A DNA stretch of 64,000 nucleotides from Tagaea sp. CACIAM 22H2 (lineage in GTDB: Bacteria; Pseudomonadota; Alphaproteobacteria; CACIAM-22H2). Location: contig PVXE01000002.1 of NCBI GenBank assembly GCA_014444615.1, positions 124,001 to 188,000 on the forward strand, given 5' to 3'. Positions 38,141 through 47,904 of this stretch are shown here, piece after piece. Each line of letters starts with the position of its first letter. Within the stretch, counting starts at the first letter, position 1. The position numbers were made by a program, and so were the translations under genes. The notes below the pieces were generated by a model. The model saw only the letters and a program-made list of their open reading frames with translations, ran no database searches and was not told the DNA's origin.

Positions 38141-40237
38141 ATGACGAACGCCGCTCTGCCGCAAGGCGACGAGGAAATCTCCAAGGAAGCCTTGCGACAG
38201 GCGGAGGAAGCGGCGGGACACGTGCCCACGCTGCACGGTTTCGCGGGCAAGGTCGTGTTCTGGATGGGGGTGATCTTCTCGCTCTTCCAGATTTACACGG
38301 CGGCCTTCAACCCGATTTCCAGCATCATCGTGCGCTCGGTGCATGTCGGGTTCGTGCTGTTCCTCGTCTTCCTGCTGTTCCGTTCGCGGCTGCTGCCCGG
38401 CGAAACACGCGAGCGCGTGCCGTTCTACGATTGGATCCTCGCGATCGCGGCCTTTGCGCTCGGCTTCTATCACTGGGTCTTCCATGTCGAGCTGATGACC
38501 TATCCCGATCCCACGACGATGGATATGGTCGTAGGTACGATCATCATCGCGATGGTGTTCGAAGCCGCGCGCCGCGTGATGGGCGTTGCGCTGCCGCTAA
38601 TTTGCGCGCTTTTCCTGACGTACCTATTCTTCGGCGACAAGCTGCCGTTTCCCTACGGCCATCGCGGCTACGATTTCGATTTGATCCTCCACCAGCTCTA
38701 TCGCGGCGTGGAAGGCATCTACGGCATTCCGATCCAGGTCTCCGCGACCTTCATCTTTCTGTTCATCCTGTTTGGCACCTTCCTCGAGAAGGCGGGGATG
38801 ATCCAGCTGTTCAACGATATCGCGATGGGCACGGTCGGGCATTACACCGGCGGTCCGGCGAAGGTCTCGGTCGTATCGTCGGCGTTGATGGGCACGATCA
38901 ACGGTTCGGGTGTCGCCAACGTCGTCTCGACCGGCCAATTCACGATTCCGCTGATGAAGCGTTTCGGCTATCGCCCGGCTTTCGCGGGTGCCGTCGAAGC
39001 GACCGCCAGCATGGGCGGGCAGATCATGCCGCCGGTGATGGGCGCCGTCGCCTTCATCATGGCCGAAAATCTCGACCGGCCTTACGCGGAAATTGCGCTC
39101 GCCGCGACGATTCCCGCCATTCTTTATTTCGCGTCGGCCTTCTGGATGGTGCATCTGGAGGCCAAGCGGCTGAACCTCTCTGGCCTGCCGAAGGATCAAT
39201 GCCCGTCGGCGTGGCAGGCGATCAAGAAAAGCTGGTATCTGCTGCTGCCGCTGGTGATCCTGGTCTATCTGCTATTCGCGGGCTTCACGCCGCTTTACGC
39301 GGGCACGGTCGGCCTCGGCTTTACCGTAGTGTTGATCCTGGGCGGGCGCATCGCGGCCAAGCTGGGCGCGATGCCGTTCCGCTTTTTCCTGTGGATCGTG
39401 CTAGGCATTCTCGGCGGGCTTTATCTCAAAACCGAGAATCTCAACCTGCTGGTTGGGATCGTCGCGGCGCTCCTGGTGATCACGGCCTTCTTTAAGGGGG
39501 CGGGCGAAACCTATCACATCATGCTCGACAGCCTGGCCGAGGGTGCCCGCAACGCCATCGCGGTGGCGATCGCCTGCGCGCTGGTTGGTGTCATTATCGG
39601 CACGCTGACGATGACGGGCCTTGGCGGCACATTCGCGCGCATCGTCGTGGGCGTGGCGGGGGACAGCAAAATTCTGGCGCTGATCCTGACCATGGTCGTC
39701 TGCCTTGTGCTTGGCATGGGCATCCCGACGATCCCCAACTACATCATCACCGCATCGATGGTGGCGCCGGCGCTGCTCGGCATGGGCGTGGAGCTTCTCC
39801 AGTCGCACATGTTCGTCTTCTATTTCGGCATCATGGCCGATCTGACGCCGCCGGTCGCACTCGCGGCATTCGCGGCGTCGTCGATCGCCAAAGAATCGGC
39901 GATGAAGATCGGCGTCATTGCCGTTCGCGTGGCGCTGGCCGGGTTCGTTATCCCGTTCATGTTCGTCTACGATCCGGCCTTGTTGCTGCAAACCGATGAT
40001 CCTTTGGCGGTGGTCTACATCACCTTTAAAGCGCTGCTGGCGATCGGCCTGTGGGGCGGCGCGGCCAGCGGCTATTTGATCGGGCCCATCAATTGGGTCG
40101 AGCGCGGTGTTGCCACGGCGGCGGCGGCCTTGCTGATCGCCGCCGTGCCGATCACCGATGAACTTGGTTTCGGCCTGTCGGCCGCGTTCATCGCGTGGCA
40201 TTGGTGGCGCACGCGCCAAGCGCCCGCGCGGGCGTGA
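38141..40237 (+). CDS. TRAP transporter permease, fused small (4TM) and large (12TM) subunits
   Basis: This 698-aa inner-membrane protein has an N-terminal ~180-residue DctQ-like helical part and a DctM-like domain with many helices (ALMGTINGSGVANVVSTGQFTIPLMKRFGY, MGIPTIPNYIITASMVAPALLGMG, LTPPVALAAFAASSIAKE). Fused TRAP permeases are the rule for TAXI systems. ATG 38141 follows the hairpin. Its stop overlaps the GTG of the DUF1850 gene. Confidence 0.95.
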   Translation: MTNAALPQGDEEISKEALRQAEEAAGHVPTLHGFAGKVVFWMGVIFSLFQIYTAAFNPISSIIVRSVHVGFVLFLVFLLFRSRLLPGETRERVPFYDWILAIAAFALGFYHWVFHVELMTYPDPTTMDMVVGTIIIAMVFEAARRVMGVALPLICALFLTYLFFGDKLPFPYGHRGYDFDLILHQLYRGVEGIYGIPIQVSATFIFLFILFGTFLEKAGMIQLFNDIAMGTVGHYTGGPAKVSVVSSALMGTINGSGVANVVSTGQFTIPLMKRFGYRPAFAGAVEATASMGGQIMPPVMGAVAFIMAENLDRPYAEIALAATIPAILYFASAFWMVHLEAKRLNLSGLPKDQCPSAWQAIKKSWYLLLPLVILVYLLFAGFTPLYAGTVGLGFTVVLILGGRIAAKLGAMPFRFFLWIVLGILGGLYLKTENLNLLVGIVAALLVITAFFKGAGETYHIMLDSLAEGARNAIAVAIACALVGVIIGTLTMTGLGGTFARIVVGVAGDSKILALILTMVVCLVLGMGIPTIPNYIITASMVAPALLGMGVELLQSHMFVFYFGIMADLTPPVALAAFAASSIAKESAMKIGVIAVRVALAGFVIPFMFVYDPALLLQTDDPLAVVYITFKALLAIGLWGGAASGYLIGPINWVERGVATAAAALLIAAVPITDELGFGLSAAFIAWHWWRTRQAPARA

Positions 40238-40638
40238 ACGCGTTCGCGGTTCTCTGCCTCGGCGTCTGGCCGTCGCTGATCGGGGCGACGGTTCCGACGA
40301 AGGAATTCACGCTCGCCTGGACCCACTCAGTCGAAAAGATCCGGTGGGAGGAGGATTGGCGCGTGACGGACGACAGCAAGATCGTGCCCGTCGCCGCCCG
40401 CATCCAGGGCAGTGGCGCCGGGATGGAACCGCCGCCGGACGCGGTGTTGCGCGACGGCTGGTACCACTACAGCCCCCGCGTCGCGCCGCTGGCGCATGTG
40501 ACATTGCGCCGCTCGGGACTCACCCGCGACTACACGATTTGCTGGGACGGTCAGTGCCGCCCGATGGAAGCGTTGTTGCCGCCGGGGCCCGACGGCACCG
40601 ATCTATTCGCCTGTCCGTCCGGCACGCCGGCGCGTTAG
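40234..40638 (+). CDS. DUF1850 domain protein
   Basis: This 134-aa protein contains the DUF1850 core [14 protein letters not shown] and a C-terminal cysteine-containing tail. DUF1850 proteins are nearly always encoded with TAXI-TRAP transporters, but their role is not established. The start is taken at GTG 40234, overlapping the permease stop (GTGA); an in-frame ATG at 40195 would overlap the permease by 43 bases. Its stop overlaps the convergent tctA stop by 4 bases. Confidence 0.85.
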   Translation: MNAFAVLCLGVWPSLIGATVPTKEFTLAWTHSVEKIRWEEDWRVTDDSKIVPVAARIQGSGAGMEPPPDAVLRDGWYHYSPRVAPLAHVTLRRSGLTRDYTICWDGQCRPMEALLPPGPDGTDLFACPSGTPAR

Positions 40639-42122
40639 CCGCGCCGATTGGCGAGCTTCCACAGCACCGGCCCGAACAGGGCCAAGGCGGCGAGGGCGAG
40701 CAGCGAGGCCGAGAGCGGGCGCGTCAAGAACACGGTCATGTCGCCCTGACTGATCGTTAGCGCGCGGCGCAGCTCCTGCTCGGCCAGCGGGCCCAGGATC
40801 ATGCCGATGATGACGGGCGCGGTGGGGAAGTCGAAGCGGCGCATGAAATAGCCCGCGATGCCGACCGCATAGAGCAACGCGAGATCGATCACACTTTGGC
40901 TGATGCCATAGGTGCCGATCGTCGCGAACACCATGATGCCCGCATAAAGCCAAGGCTTGGGGATCGCCAGAATCTTCACCCACACCGCGACCATCGGCAG
41001 GTTCATCACCAGCAGCATGACGTTGGCGATGTAAAGCGAGGCGATCAGGCCCCACACCAAAGTCGCTTGCGTTTCGAACAGCAGCGGCCCCGGATTGATC
41101 CCGTAGCTTTGGAACGCCGACAGCATGATCGCGGCGGTGGCCGAGGTCGGCAGACCCAGCGTCAGCATGGGCACGAGCACGCCGGCGGCCGAAGCGTTGT
41201 TGGCGGCTTCGGGACCGGCCACGCCTTCGATCGCGCCCTTGCCGAATTCCTCCGGTTTCGTCGAAAGCTTCTTTTCGATGTAGTAGGACAGGAAGGTCGG
41301 GATCTCGGCGCCGCCCGCGGGCAACGCACCGATCGAAAAGCCGAGCCCGGTGCCGCGCAGCCAGGGCTTCCAACTGCGTTTCCATTCCTCGCGCGTCATC
41401 CACAACGAGCCCGACATCGGCAGCAATTCGTCCTTGCCGTGGGCGTGGCGCGAGGCAAGCCACAGCGTTTCGCCCACCGCGAACAGCCCGACCGCGACGA
41501 CGATCACGTTGATGCCGTCGAGCAGTTCCAGAAGGCCGAAGGTGAAGCGCGCCTGGCCGGTTTGCAGATCGATGCCGATCAGGCCCAGCCAAATGCCGAA
41601 GAACAGGCTTGCGAGGCCGCGCGTCGCCGAATTGCCCAGCACCGCCGAGACGGTGACGAAGGCGAGGATCATCAGGCTGAAATACTCGGCCGGACCGAAA
41701 TTCAGCGCGAGTTCGACGACCAGCGGCGCCACGAAGGTGATTCCGATCGTGCCGATCGTGCCGGCGACGAACGAGCCGATCGCGGATGTCGCGAGTGCGG
41801 CCCCCGCGCGGCCGCGCTTGGCCATCTTGTTGCCTTCGAGCGAGGTGATGATGGTGGCGCTTTCGCCCGGCGTGTTCAGAAGGATCGACGTCGTCGAACC
41901 GCCATACATCGCGCCGTAATAGATGCCCGCGAACAGGATGAAGGCGCCCGTGGCGTCGACCTTGTAGGTGATCGGCAGCAGCAGCGCGATCGTCAGCGCC
42001 GGCCCCAGGCCCGGCAGCACGCCGATCGCCGTGCCCAGCAGCGTGCCGACCAGCGCGAACAGAAGATTGGTCGGCGTCAGCGCGACGGAAAAACCGGTGG
42101 CGAGATCGGCGAGCGTTTCCAT
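40635..42122 (-). CDS. tctA: TctA-family tripartite tricarboxylate transporter permease
   Basis: This 495-aa polytopic protein has TctA signatures [37 protein letters not shown] and [20 protein letters not shown]. It is the large membrane subunit of a secondary, binding-protein-dependent carboxylate transporter. ATG 42122 overlaps the tctB stop by one base (TGATG). It is convergent with the DUF1850 gene, with interlocked stop codons. Confidence 0.95.
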   Translation of the reverse strand: METLADLATGFSVALTPTNLLFALVGTLLGTAIGVLPGLGPALTIALLLPITYKVDATGAFILFAGIYYGAMYGGSTTSILLNTPGESATIITSLEGNKMAKRGRAGAALATSAIGSFVAGTIGTIGITFVAPLVVELALNFGPAEYFSLMILAFVTVSAVLGNSATRGLASLFFGIWLGLIGIDLQTGQARFTFGLLELLDGINVIVVAVGLFAVGETLWLASRHAHGKDELLPMSGSLWMTREEWKRSWKPWLRGTGLGFSIGALPAGGAEIPTFLSYYIEKKLSTKPEEFGKGAIEGVAGPEAANNASAAGVLVPMLTLGLPTSATAAIMLSAFQSYGINPGPLLFETQATLVWGLIASLYIANVMLLVMNLPMVAVWVKILAIPKPWLYAGIMVFATIGTYGISQSVIDLALLYAVGIAGYFMRRFDFPTAPVIIGMILGPLAEQELRRALTISQGDMTVFLTRPLSASLLALAALALFGPVLWKLANRRG

Positions 42123-42598
42123 CAGAACACCAGTTTTTCGAGGATGCCTTCGCCGATATTGATTCCAAGGCCGACGGAGAAGCCGAGATACGCGAACGCG
42201 GCGAGCGCGAAACCGACGCCGAAATCGGCAACCGGGCGCTTGGAGCCGAAGCAGCGCGAAACGCAGGCGAACATCAGCGCCGACGCCAGGGTGAAGCCGA
42301 GATCGGCGATCGCCGCGAGATTGACGGCGAGACCCAGCGCGATCCAGAACACTGCGCGCCAATCAGGCAGCAGCGTCAATTCGGGATCTTCGTGCGACCA
42401 GCCGCCGCGCAATCCCTGGACGAGCAGTGCTGCGCCCAGCAGCGCCATCGCGCCCGAAATGAAGAAGGGGAATACGGCGGGACCGACGCGCGCGTAAAGC
42501 GGCGAGGCGGGAATCTGCGCCGCTTCGTAATAGACGATGCCCGCGAAGACCAGGACCGCGACGCCGACCCAAGCATCGGCCGTGAGTTTGAAATTCAT
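42122..42598 (-). CDS. tctB: TctB-family tripartite tricarboxylate transporter small permease
   Basis: This 158-aa four-helix protein has the N-terminal sequence [26 protein letters not shown] typical of TctB. It partners TctA. ATG 42598 (MNFKLT) is preferred over an upstream in-frame ATG at 42613, which would begin in the run of bases just after the intergenic hairpin. A strong terminator-like hairpin separates it from tctC. Confidence 0.92.
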   Translation of the reverse strand: MNFKLTADAWVGVAVLVFAGIVYYEAAQIPASPLYARVGPAVFPFFISGAMALLGAALLVQGLRGGWSHEDPELTLLPDWRAVFWIALGLAVNLAAIADLGFTLASALMFACVSRCFGSKRPVADFGVGFALAAFAYLGFSVGLGINIGEGILEKLVF

Positions 42599-42610
42599 GA
42601 TTCCCCGGCG

Positions 42611-42660
42611 CAAAGAAAAACCGGCGGTACCGCCCCTGATAAAAGCGGTACCGCCGGTTT
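42611..42660 (-). terminator. Intrinsic terminator between tctC and tctB
   Basis: A perfect 16-bp stem pairs bases 42618-42633 with 42645-42660 (core CCGGCGGTACCGC). On the minus strand the stem ends in a T-run (TTTTTCTTTG). It lies 10 bases after the tctC stop, upstream of tctBA in the same direction. It should cut most transcripts after tctC. Confidence 0.9.
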
Positions 42661-42670
42661 CGAGATCAAA

Positions 42671-43642
42671 TCAGGTGGCGAGACCCAAATTCTTGAGCAC
42701 GCCCTCGATGCGCGCGACTTCGGCCGACACGTAGCGGCCGAACTCGTCGCCGGTCATCAGGATCTGCGTCCAATCGCGCTTGGTGCACTCGTCCTTCCAT
42801 TGCGACGAGTTCGCCATGCGCTCGACCACTGCCGTCAGCGCCGTGCGTTGAGCGGCGCTGATGCCGGGCGCGCCGAACACGCCGCGCCAATTGGCCAGTT
42901 CGACGTCGATGCCCTGTTCCTTCAGCGTCGGTACGTCGATCCCGGCCTGACGGGTGGGCGCCGACAGACCGATCGCGCGCAGGCGGCCGGCCTTGACCTG
43001 TTCGGCGAATTCGCCCCAGCCCGAAACACCGGCCGTGGTCTGGCCGCCGAGCAGCGCCGCCTGGGCGGGGCCGCCGCCGGCGAACGCGACATAGCTCATC
43101 GCCTTGGGTTCAACGCCCAAATTTTGACCGATCATGCCGACCAGGATGTGATCGGTGCCGCCGGCCGAACCGCCGGCCCACGACACGGAGCCGGGATTCG
43201 CCTTCACGGCGGCGGCGAGGCTGCGCATATCGCGATGCGGCGAATTGGGCGGCACGACGACGACTTGATATTCGCCGGTCAGGCGCGCGATCGGCGTCGC
43301 GTCGGTGATCTTGACCGGGCTCTTGTTCGCGATCAGCGAGCCGACCATCACCATGCCCGCGACCATCAGAATGTCGCCCTGGCCGCGCATGCCCAGGAAG
43401 CGGGGCAGTCCGACGGCGCCGCCCGCACCCGGCACGTTCTCGAACTGGAAGTTCTGGACGATACCGGCGGCGCGCATCGCTTGTTCCATCGTGCGGCCGG
43501 TCTGATCCCAGCCGCCGCCGGGGGCCGCCGGGATGTACATGCGCAGACGATCCATCGTCTGGGCGAAAGCGGGAGCCGACATGCCGGCGAAGGCGCCGGC
43601 GGCGAGGGTCGTTTTGAGGAAATCGCGGCGGAGCATCATCAA
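42671..43642 (-). CDS. tctC: TctC/Bug-family tricarboxylate-type binding protein, Tat-like signal
   Basis: This 323-aa periplasmic binding protein starts MMMLRRDFLKTTLAAGAFAG, with the twin-arginine motif RRDFLK and a cleavage site after AFA near residue 27. Bug-family features are YIPAAPGGGWDQTGRTMEQAM, FENVPGAGGAVGL and the VSWAGGSAGGTDHIL loop. A ribosome site AGGAGAGG lies about 11 bases upstream of the first ATG. The ligand is a carboxylate of unknown identity. Confidence 0.94.
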   Translation of the reverse strand: MMMLRRDFLKTTLAAGAFAGMSAPAFAQTMDRLRMYIPAAPGGGWDQTGRTMEQAMRAAGIVQNFQFENVPGAGGAVGLPRFLGMRGQGDILMVAGMVMVGSLIANKSPVKITDATPIARLTGEYQVVVVPPNSPHRDMRSLAAAVKANPGSVSWAGGSAGGTDHILVGMIGQNLGVEPKAMSYVAFAGGGPAQAALLGGQTTAGVSGWGEFAEQVKAGRLRAIGLSAPTRQAGIDVPTLKEQGIDVELANWRGVFGAPGISAAQRTALTAVVERMANSSQWKDECTKRDWTQILMTGDEFGRYVSAEVARIEGVLKNLGLAT

Positions 43643-43821
43643 AGGGGCCTCTCCTGAAGGATTGATTGCGCCGGACTTCGCGAAACGGCCCGGCTCTGAT
43701 GCGGAGAATTTAGCGGAGCCGCCCGCGTAAATGCAAGGTATTGACTTGCCGTCGCTTGCCGGGCGGAGGCGGGGATTGTAGGGTCCGAAAATCTCAATCG
43801 CGCGAGGATCGCATAGGCGGC

Positions 43822-45987
43822 GTGGACGGATTGCGCACCCTGGATATCGGCGCTTTCTTCGTTCGCGCGGTGGACGAGGTCACGCGTTCCGACGCGCTGC
43901 TGGTGGGCTTGGCGCTGGTCGCCGGGCTGTCGATCCTTGCCTTGGCGATGCAGCTCCATCGCCGATTGGAGGAGCTGTCGCGCATCCAGTCGCGGCTGGA
44001 GGAGCGTGAGCAGCGTTTCCGCGATTTCGCCGAAACGACGGCCGACTGGTTCTGGGAGCAGGACAAGCATCTGCGTTTCACTTGGTTTTCGACCGGGGGG
44101 CAGGACCCCTGGGGGCTGGGCTTGGCCAAGCAATACGGCATGCGGATCGAGGAAACGCCGCTGATGGGCGTGAGCGACGCCCAGTTGAAGGCGCATTTGG
44201 CGGCACTCGAACGACGCGAACCGTTCCGGGATTTCACGTTCGAGCGTGTCGACCGGCTGGGGCGCCGGCAGTTCTTCTCCGTCTCCGGTAAGCCGTTCTA
44301 CGATTTCGACGGCAATTTCGCGGGCTATCGCGGCTCGGGCCGCGACCTGACGGCGGAAATGGAGGCGCGCCAAGCGCTGGCGCTCGCGCGCATTTCGGCC
44401 GAGGACAGCGAGCGCACCTTGCGCGACGGCATCGAATCCCTGCGCGACGGGTTCCTGATGCTCGACGCCACGGGCCGGGTCATTCTGTGGAACAAGCGCT
44501 ATGCCGAGATGTTCCCTTACGTCGACGGCAAGCTCGAGCCCGGCATGCTGGGCTTCGATCTGATGATGCTGCACGCCAGTTCGTCGATCTACGACATTCC
44601 TGCGAATGCGCGCGAATCTTGGGCGATGACGGCGCTGGCGCGCCTCAATAACGGCGCGCGTTACGAACGCACGCTGGGCGACGGGCGCACGGTCCGCGTG
44701 ATCGGCATTCCGTCGCACCAGGGCGGACAGATCCACATTCTGCAGGACGTGACGGCCGAGCATCGCATCACGCAGGCCTTGCGCAACGCCAAGGAAGCCG
44801 CCGAAGCCGCCAACGAAGCGAAGTCGAACTTCCTGGCGACGATGAGCCACGAGGTGCGCACGCCGATCAACGGCGTCATGGGGATGGCGGGCCTGCTGAT
44901 CGACACCGATCTCGACGCCACGCAGCGCCGCTATGTCGACGCGATCCGCGACGCGTCGGAAGCGTTGCTTCAGATCATCAACGACGTGCTCGATTTCTCG
45001 AAGCTGGAAGCCGGGCGCTTGGAATTCGAGGATTTGCCCTTCGATCCGCGCGCTTTGGTGCGCGCGACGGTCGATATCGTCCAGCCGCGCGCGCGCGCCA
45101 AAGGCTTGGTTCTGGAATGGAGCTCGACGGGCGATGTGCCGCAGCGCCTGATCGGCGATGCGGGCCGCTTGCGCCAGGTGTTGCTGAATTTGCTGTCGAA
45201 CGCGGTCAAATTCACCGAGCGCGGGCGCGTGGATGTGGAAATGTCCGCCCGGCCCGAAGCGGACGGCCGCAGCCGCTTGATCGTGCGCGTGATCGATACG
45301 GGCATCGGCATCGCATCGGACCGGCTGCCGCTACTGTTCCGCGAGTTCGAGCAGCTCGACGGGTCGATCGCGCGCCGGTTCGGCGGCACGGGGCTGGGCT
45401 TGGCGATCAGCAAGCGCCTCGTCGCGCGGATGGGCGGCGATGTGCGCGCGGATTCGAAACCCGGCCAAGGCAGCGTGTTCTCCTTTGCCGTGCCCTTGCG
45501 CCTGGGGGCGGAGGAAAACCAAGATGCCGGGCGCAAGGATGTCGATTGGTCGCGGGAATTCGCGGCGGTCGCCGCCGGTTTCGGCCGCCCCGTGCGCGTG
45601 CTGATCGCCGAGGACAATCAGACCAACCGCATGATCGTCGAAGCGATGCTGGAGCCGCTGGGCGTGGAGATCGGCACCGCCGAGAACGGCCTGGAAGCGA
45701 TCGAAGCGCAGCGTGCCAAGGCGTTCGACTTGATCCTGATGGACGTCAACATGCCCGAGATGGACGGGTACGGGGCGACGCAGGCGATCCGTGCGATGCC
45801 CGGAATCGCCGGGCGCGTGCCGATCGTCGCCGTCACCGCCAATGCGTTCGAAAGCGACCGCGAAAAGGCGCTGGAAGCGGGGATGACCGACTATATTTCC
45901 AAGCCTTTCCGCAAGACCGCCTTGCTGCGCGCGATGACGCTGGCGCTGGCCCCGGCGGCGACCGGCCGGCCCGACGCGGCGCAATAA
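43822..45987 (+). CDS. Hybrid sensor histidine kinase (PAS-PAS-HisKA-HATPase-receiver)
   Basis: This approximately 721-aa hybrid kinase has one membrane segment near residues 24-43 and a coiled coil, then two PAS domains (FAETTADWFWEQDKHLRF; DGFLMLDATGRVILWNKRY). The phospho-histidine lies in SHEVRTPINGV near residue 343, the HATPase domain has GGTGLGLAI, and the C-terminal receiver has aspartate in LILMDVNMPEMDGYG near residue 641. No simple effector domain is present, so it would relay to another protein. The start is uncertain: GTG 43822 with a weak GAGG upstream, or a TTG at 43741 in the same frame. It is divergent from tctC. Confidence 0.88.
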   Translation: MDGLRTLDIGAFFVRAVDEVTRSDALLVGLALVAGLSILALAMQLHRRLEELSRIQSRLEEREQRFRDFAETTADWFWEQDKHLRFTWFSTGGQDPWGLGLAKQYGMRIEETPLMGVSDAQLKAHLAALERREPFRDFTFERVDRLGRRQFFSVSGKPFYDFDGNFAGYRGSGRDLTAEMEARQALALARISAEDSERTLRDGIESLRDGFLMLDATGRVILWNKRYAEMFPYVDGKLEPGMLGFDLMMLHASSSIYDIPANARESWAMTALARLNNGARYERTLGDGRTVRVIGIPSHQGGQIHILQDVTAEHRITQALRNAKEAAEAANEAKSNFLATMSHEVRTPINGVMGMAGLLIDTDLDATQRRYVDAIRDASEALLQIINDVLDFSKLEAGRLEFEDLPFDPRALVRATVDIVQPRARAKGLVLEWSSTGDVPQRLIGDAGRLRQVLLNLLSNAVKFTERGRVDVEMSARPEADGRSRLIVRVIDTGIGIASDRLPLLFREFEQLDGSIARRFGGTGLGLAISKRLVARMGGDVRADSKPGQGSVFSFAVPLRLGAEENQDAGRKDVDWSREFAAVAAGFGRPVRVLIAEDNQTNRMIVEAMLEPLGVEIGTAENGLEAIEAQRAKAFDLILMDVNMPEMDGYGATQAIRAMPGIAGRVPIVAVTANAFESDREKALEAGMTDYISKPFRKTALLRAMTLALAPAATGRPDAAQ

Positions 45988-46047
45988 GTCATCGCGGGAA
46001 ACCGCAACGCTCTAGCGAAGCGGCGCCGGGCGCCCTACATAGGGCCG

Positions 46048-47904
46048 ATGCGACGACGTTCCCAGCCTTCCGATCCGCTCAACGTGCCCGGCGTCGATCC
46101 CACGCAAGACGTGGGCATGATCCGCCGCCTGTTGCCCTATCTCTGGCCCAAGGATCGGCCGGAGATCCGCATGCGCGTTGCGATCGCGCTGCTGATGCTG
46201 GTCGGCGCCAAACTCGCGACCGTGACCGTGCCGATTTTCTACAAGCGCGCGGTGGACGCGTTGTCGGGTGCTGGCGGGGCGGAGATCGTGGTTCCGATCG
46301 CCATCGTCATGGCCTATGGCGCCGCGCGCGTCATGTCGCAGATCTTTACCGAGCTGCGCGAGATCGTGTTCGCGCGCGTGGCGCATCAGGCGATGCATCA
46401 AGTGGCGCTGGAGACGTTCCAGCACCTCCATCGCCTGTCGCTGCGCTTTCATCTCGACCGGCAGACGGGCGGCCTCAACCGTGCCATCGAGCGCGGGACG
46501 GCCGGTATCGAAAACCTGCTGCATTTCCTGATCTTCCAGATCATCCCGACGATCCTGGAAATCGCGATGGTCTGCGGCATTCTGTGGTGGCTTTACGATT
46601 GGCGTTTCGCCGCCGTCACGCTCGTCACCATCGGGCTATATGTCGCCTACACCTTCGCGATCACGGCGTGGCGCTTGCGCTATCGGCGCAAGATGCTCGA
46701 AGCCGAAGGCGAGGCTTCGACCAAGGCGGTCGACTCGTTGCTGAACTACGAGACGGTCAAATATTTCGGCAACGAGGCGCACGAAGCGCGGCGCTTCGAC
46801 GTCTCGCTCGATTCCTACGAACGTGCGGCGATCCTGTCGAAGACCTCGCTGTCGCTGCTGAACGTCGGCCAGGGCTTCACCATCGCGATCGGTCTGACGG
46901 CGGTGATGTTGCTCGCCGCGACCGAAGTGGCGTCCGGCCGCATGACCGTCGGCGGCTTCGTGCTGGTGAACGCCTATCTCATCCAGCTTTATCTGCCGCT
47001 CAATTTCCTCGGCATGGTCTATCGCGAGGTGCGCCAAGCGCTGATCGATATGAGCTCGATGTTCCGCCTGCTGCATGCGAAGGAGGAGATCGTCGACAAG
47101 CCCGGCGCGCCCGCATTGCGGGTCGACGGCGCGCGGCTGCGCTTCGAACATGTCGGCTTCGGCTACGATCCGCGTCGTGCGATCTTGCATGGCGTGGATT
47201 TCGAGGTCGAGCCCGGTCATATGATCGCCATCGTCGGCGCATCGGGTGCGGGCAAGTCGACGATCTCGCGCTTGCTGTTCCGCTTCTACGACGTCGATAG
47301 CGGGCGCATCCTGATCGACGGGCAGGATATCCGCGATGTGACGCAGGCATCCTTGCGCGCCGCCATCGGAATCGTGCCGCAGGACACGGTGCTGTTCAAC
47401 GACACGATCGGCTACAACATCGCCTATGGCCGGCCCGACGCGTCGCAAGACGAAGTGGTCGCGGCCGCCAAGCTCGCGCGCATCCACGATTTCGTCATGT
47501 CGCTGCCCGACGGTTACGAATCCCGCGTCGGCGAGCGCGGCTTGAAGCTGTCGGGCGGCGAACGCCAGCGCGTGTCGATCGCGCGCACGATCCTGAAGCG
47601 GCCCAAGCTGCTGGTCTTCGACGAGGCGACATCGGCGCTCGATACGCGCACCGAAAAGGAAATCCAGGAATCGCTGCGCCAGATTTCGGCGGGCACGACG
47701 ACGTTGACCATCGCGCACCGCCTATCGACCGTCGTCGATGCCGACCAGATCGTCGTGCTCGACAAGGGGCGTGTCGCCGAGCGCGGCCGCCACACCGAGC
47801 TGTTGGCGCTCGGCGGGCTCTACGCGCAGATGTGGCGCCGTCAGGTCGAGGTGCAGGAAGCCGAAATCCGCGCCGAAGCCGCGCGGCTGGCGGAAAAAGT
47901 CTAA
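46048..47904 (+). CDS. Atm1-type ABC exporter
   Basis: This 618-aa half-transporter has a six-helix membrane domain with the Atm1/ABCB7 signatures RGTAGIENLLHFLIFQIIPTILE and DSLLNYETVKYFGNE. Its ATPase domain has Walker A GASGAGKS, signature LSGGERQR and Walker B LLVFDEATSALD. As a homodimer it exports glutathione-bound or polysulfide sulfur species, or metal-glutathione complexes, in studied alphaproteobacteria. ATG 46048 is the first in-frame ATG. Its stop overlaps the convergent thiY-like stop by 4 bases. Confidence 0.94.
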   Translation: MRRRSQPSDPLNVPGVDPTQDVGMIRRLLPYLWPKDRPEIRMRVAIALLMLVGAKLATVTVPIFYKRAVDALSGAGGAEIVVPIAIVMAYGAARVMSQIFTELREIVFARVAHQAMHQVALETFQHLHRLSLRFHLDRQTGGLNRAIERGTAGIENLLHFLIFQIIPTILEIAMVCGILWWLYDWRFAAVTLVTIGLYVAYTFAITAWRLRYRRKMLEAEGEASTKAVDSLLNYETVKYFGNEAHEARRFDVSLDSYERAAILSKTSLSLLNVGQGFTIAIGLTAVMLLAATEVASGRMTVGGFVLVNAYLIQLYLPLNFLGMVYREVRQALIDMSSMFRLLHAKEEIVDKPGAPALRVDGARLRFEHVGFGYDPRRAILHGVDFEVEPGHMIAIVGASGAGKSTISRLLFRFYDVDSGRILIDGQDIRDVTQASLRAAIGIVPQDTVLFNDTIGYNIAYGRPDASQDEVVAAAKLARIHDFVMSLPDGYESRVGERGLKLSGGERQRVSIARTILKRPKLLVFDEATSALDTRTEKEIQESLRQISAGTTTLTIAHRLSTVVDADQIVVLDKGRVAERGRHTELLALGGLYAQMWRRQVEVQEAEIRAEAARLAEKV

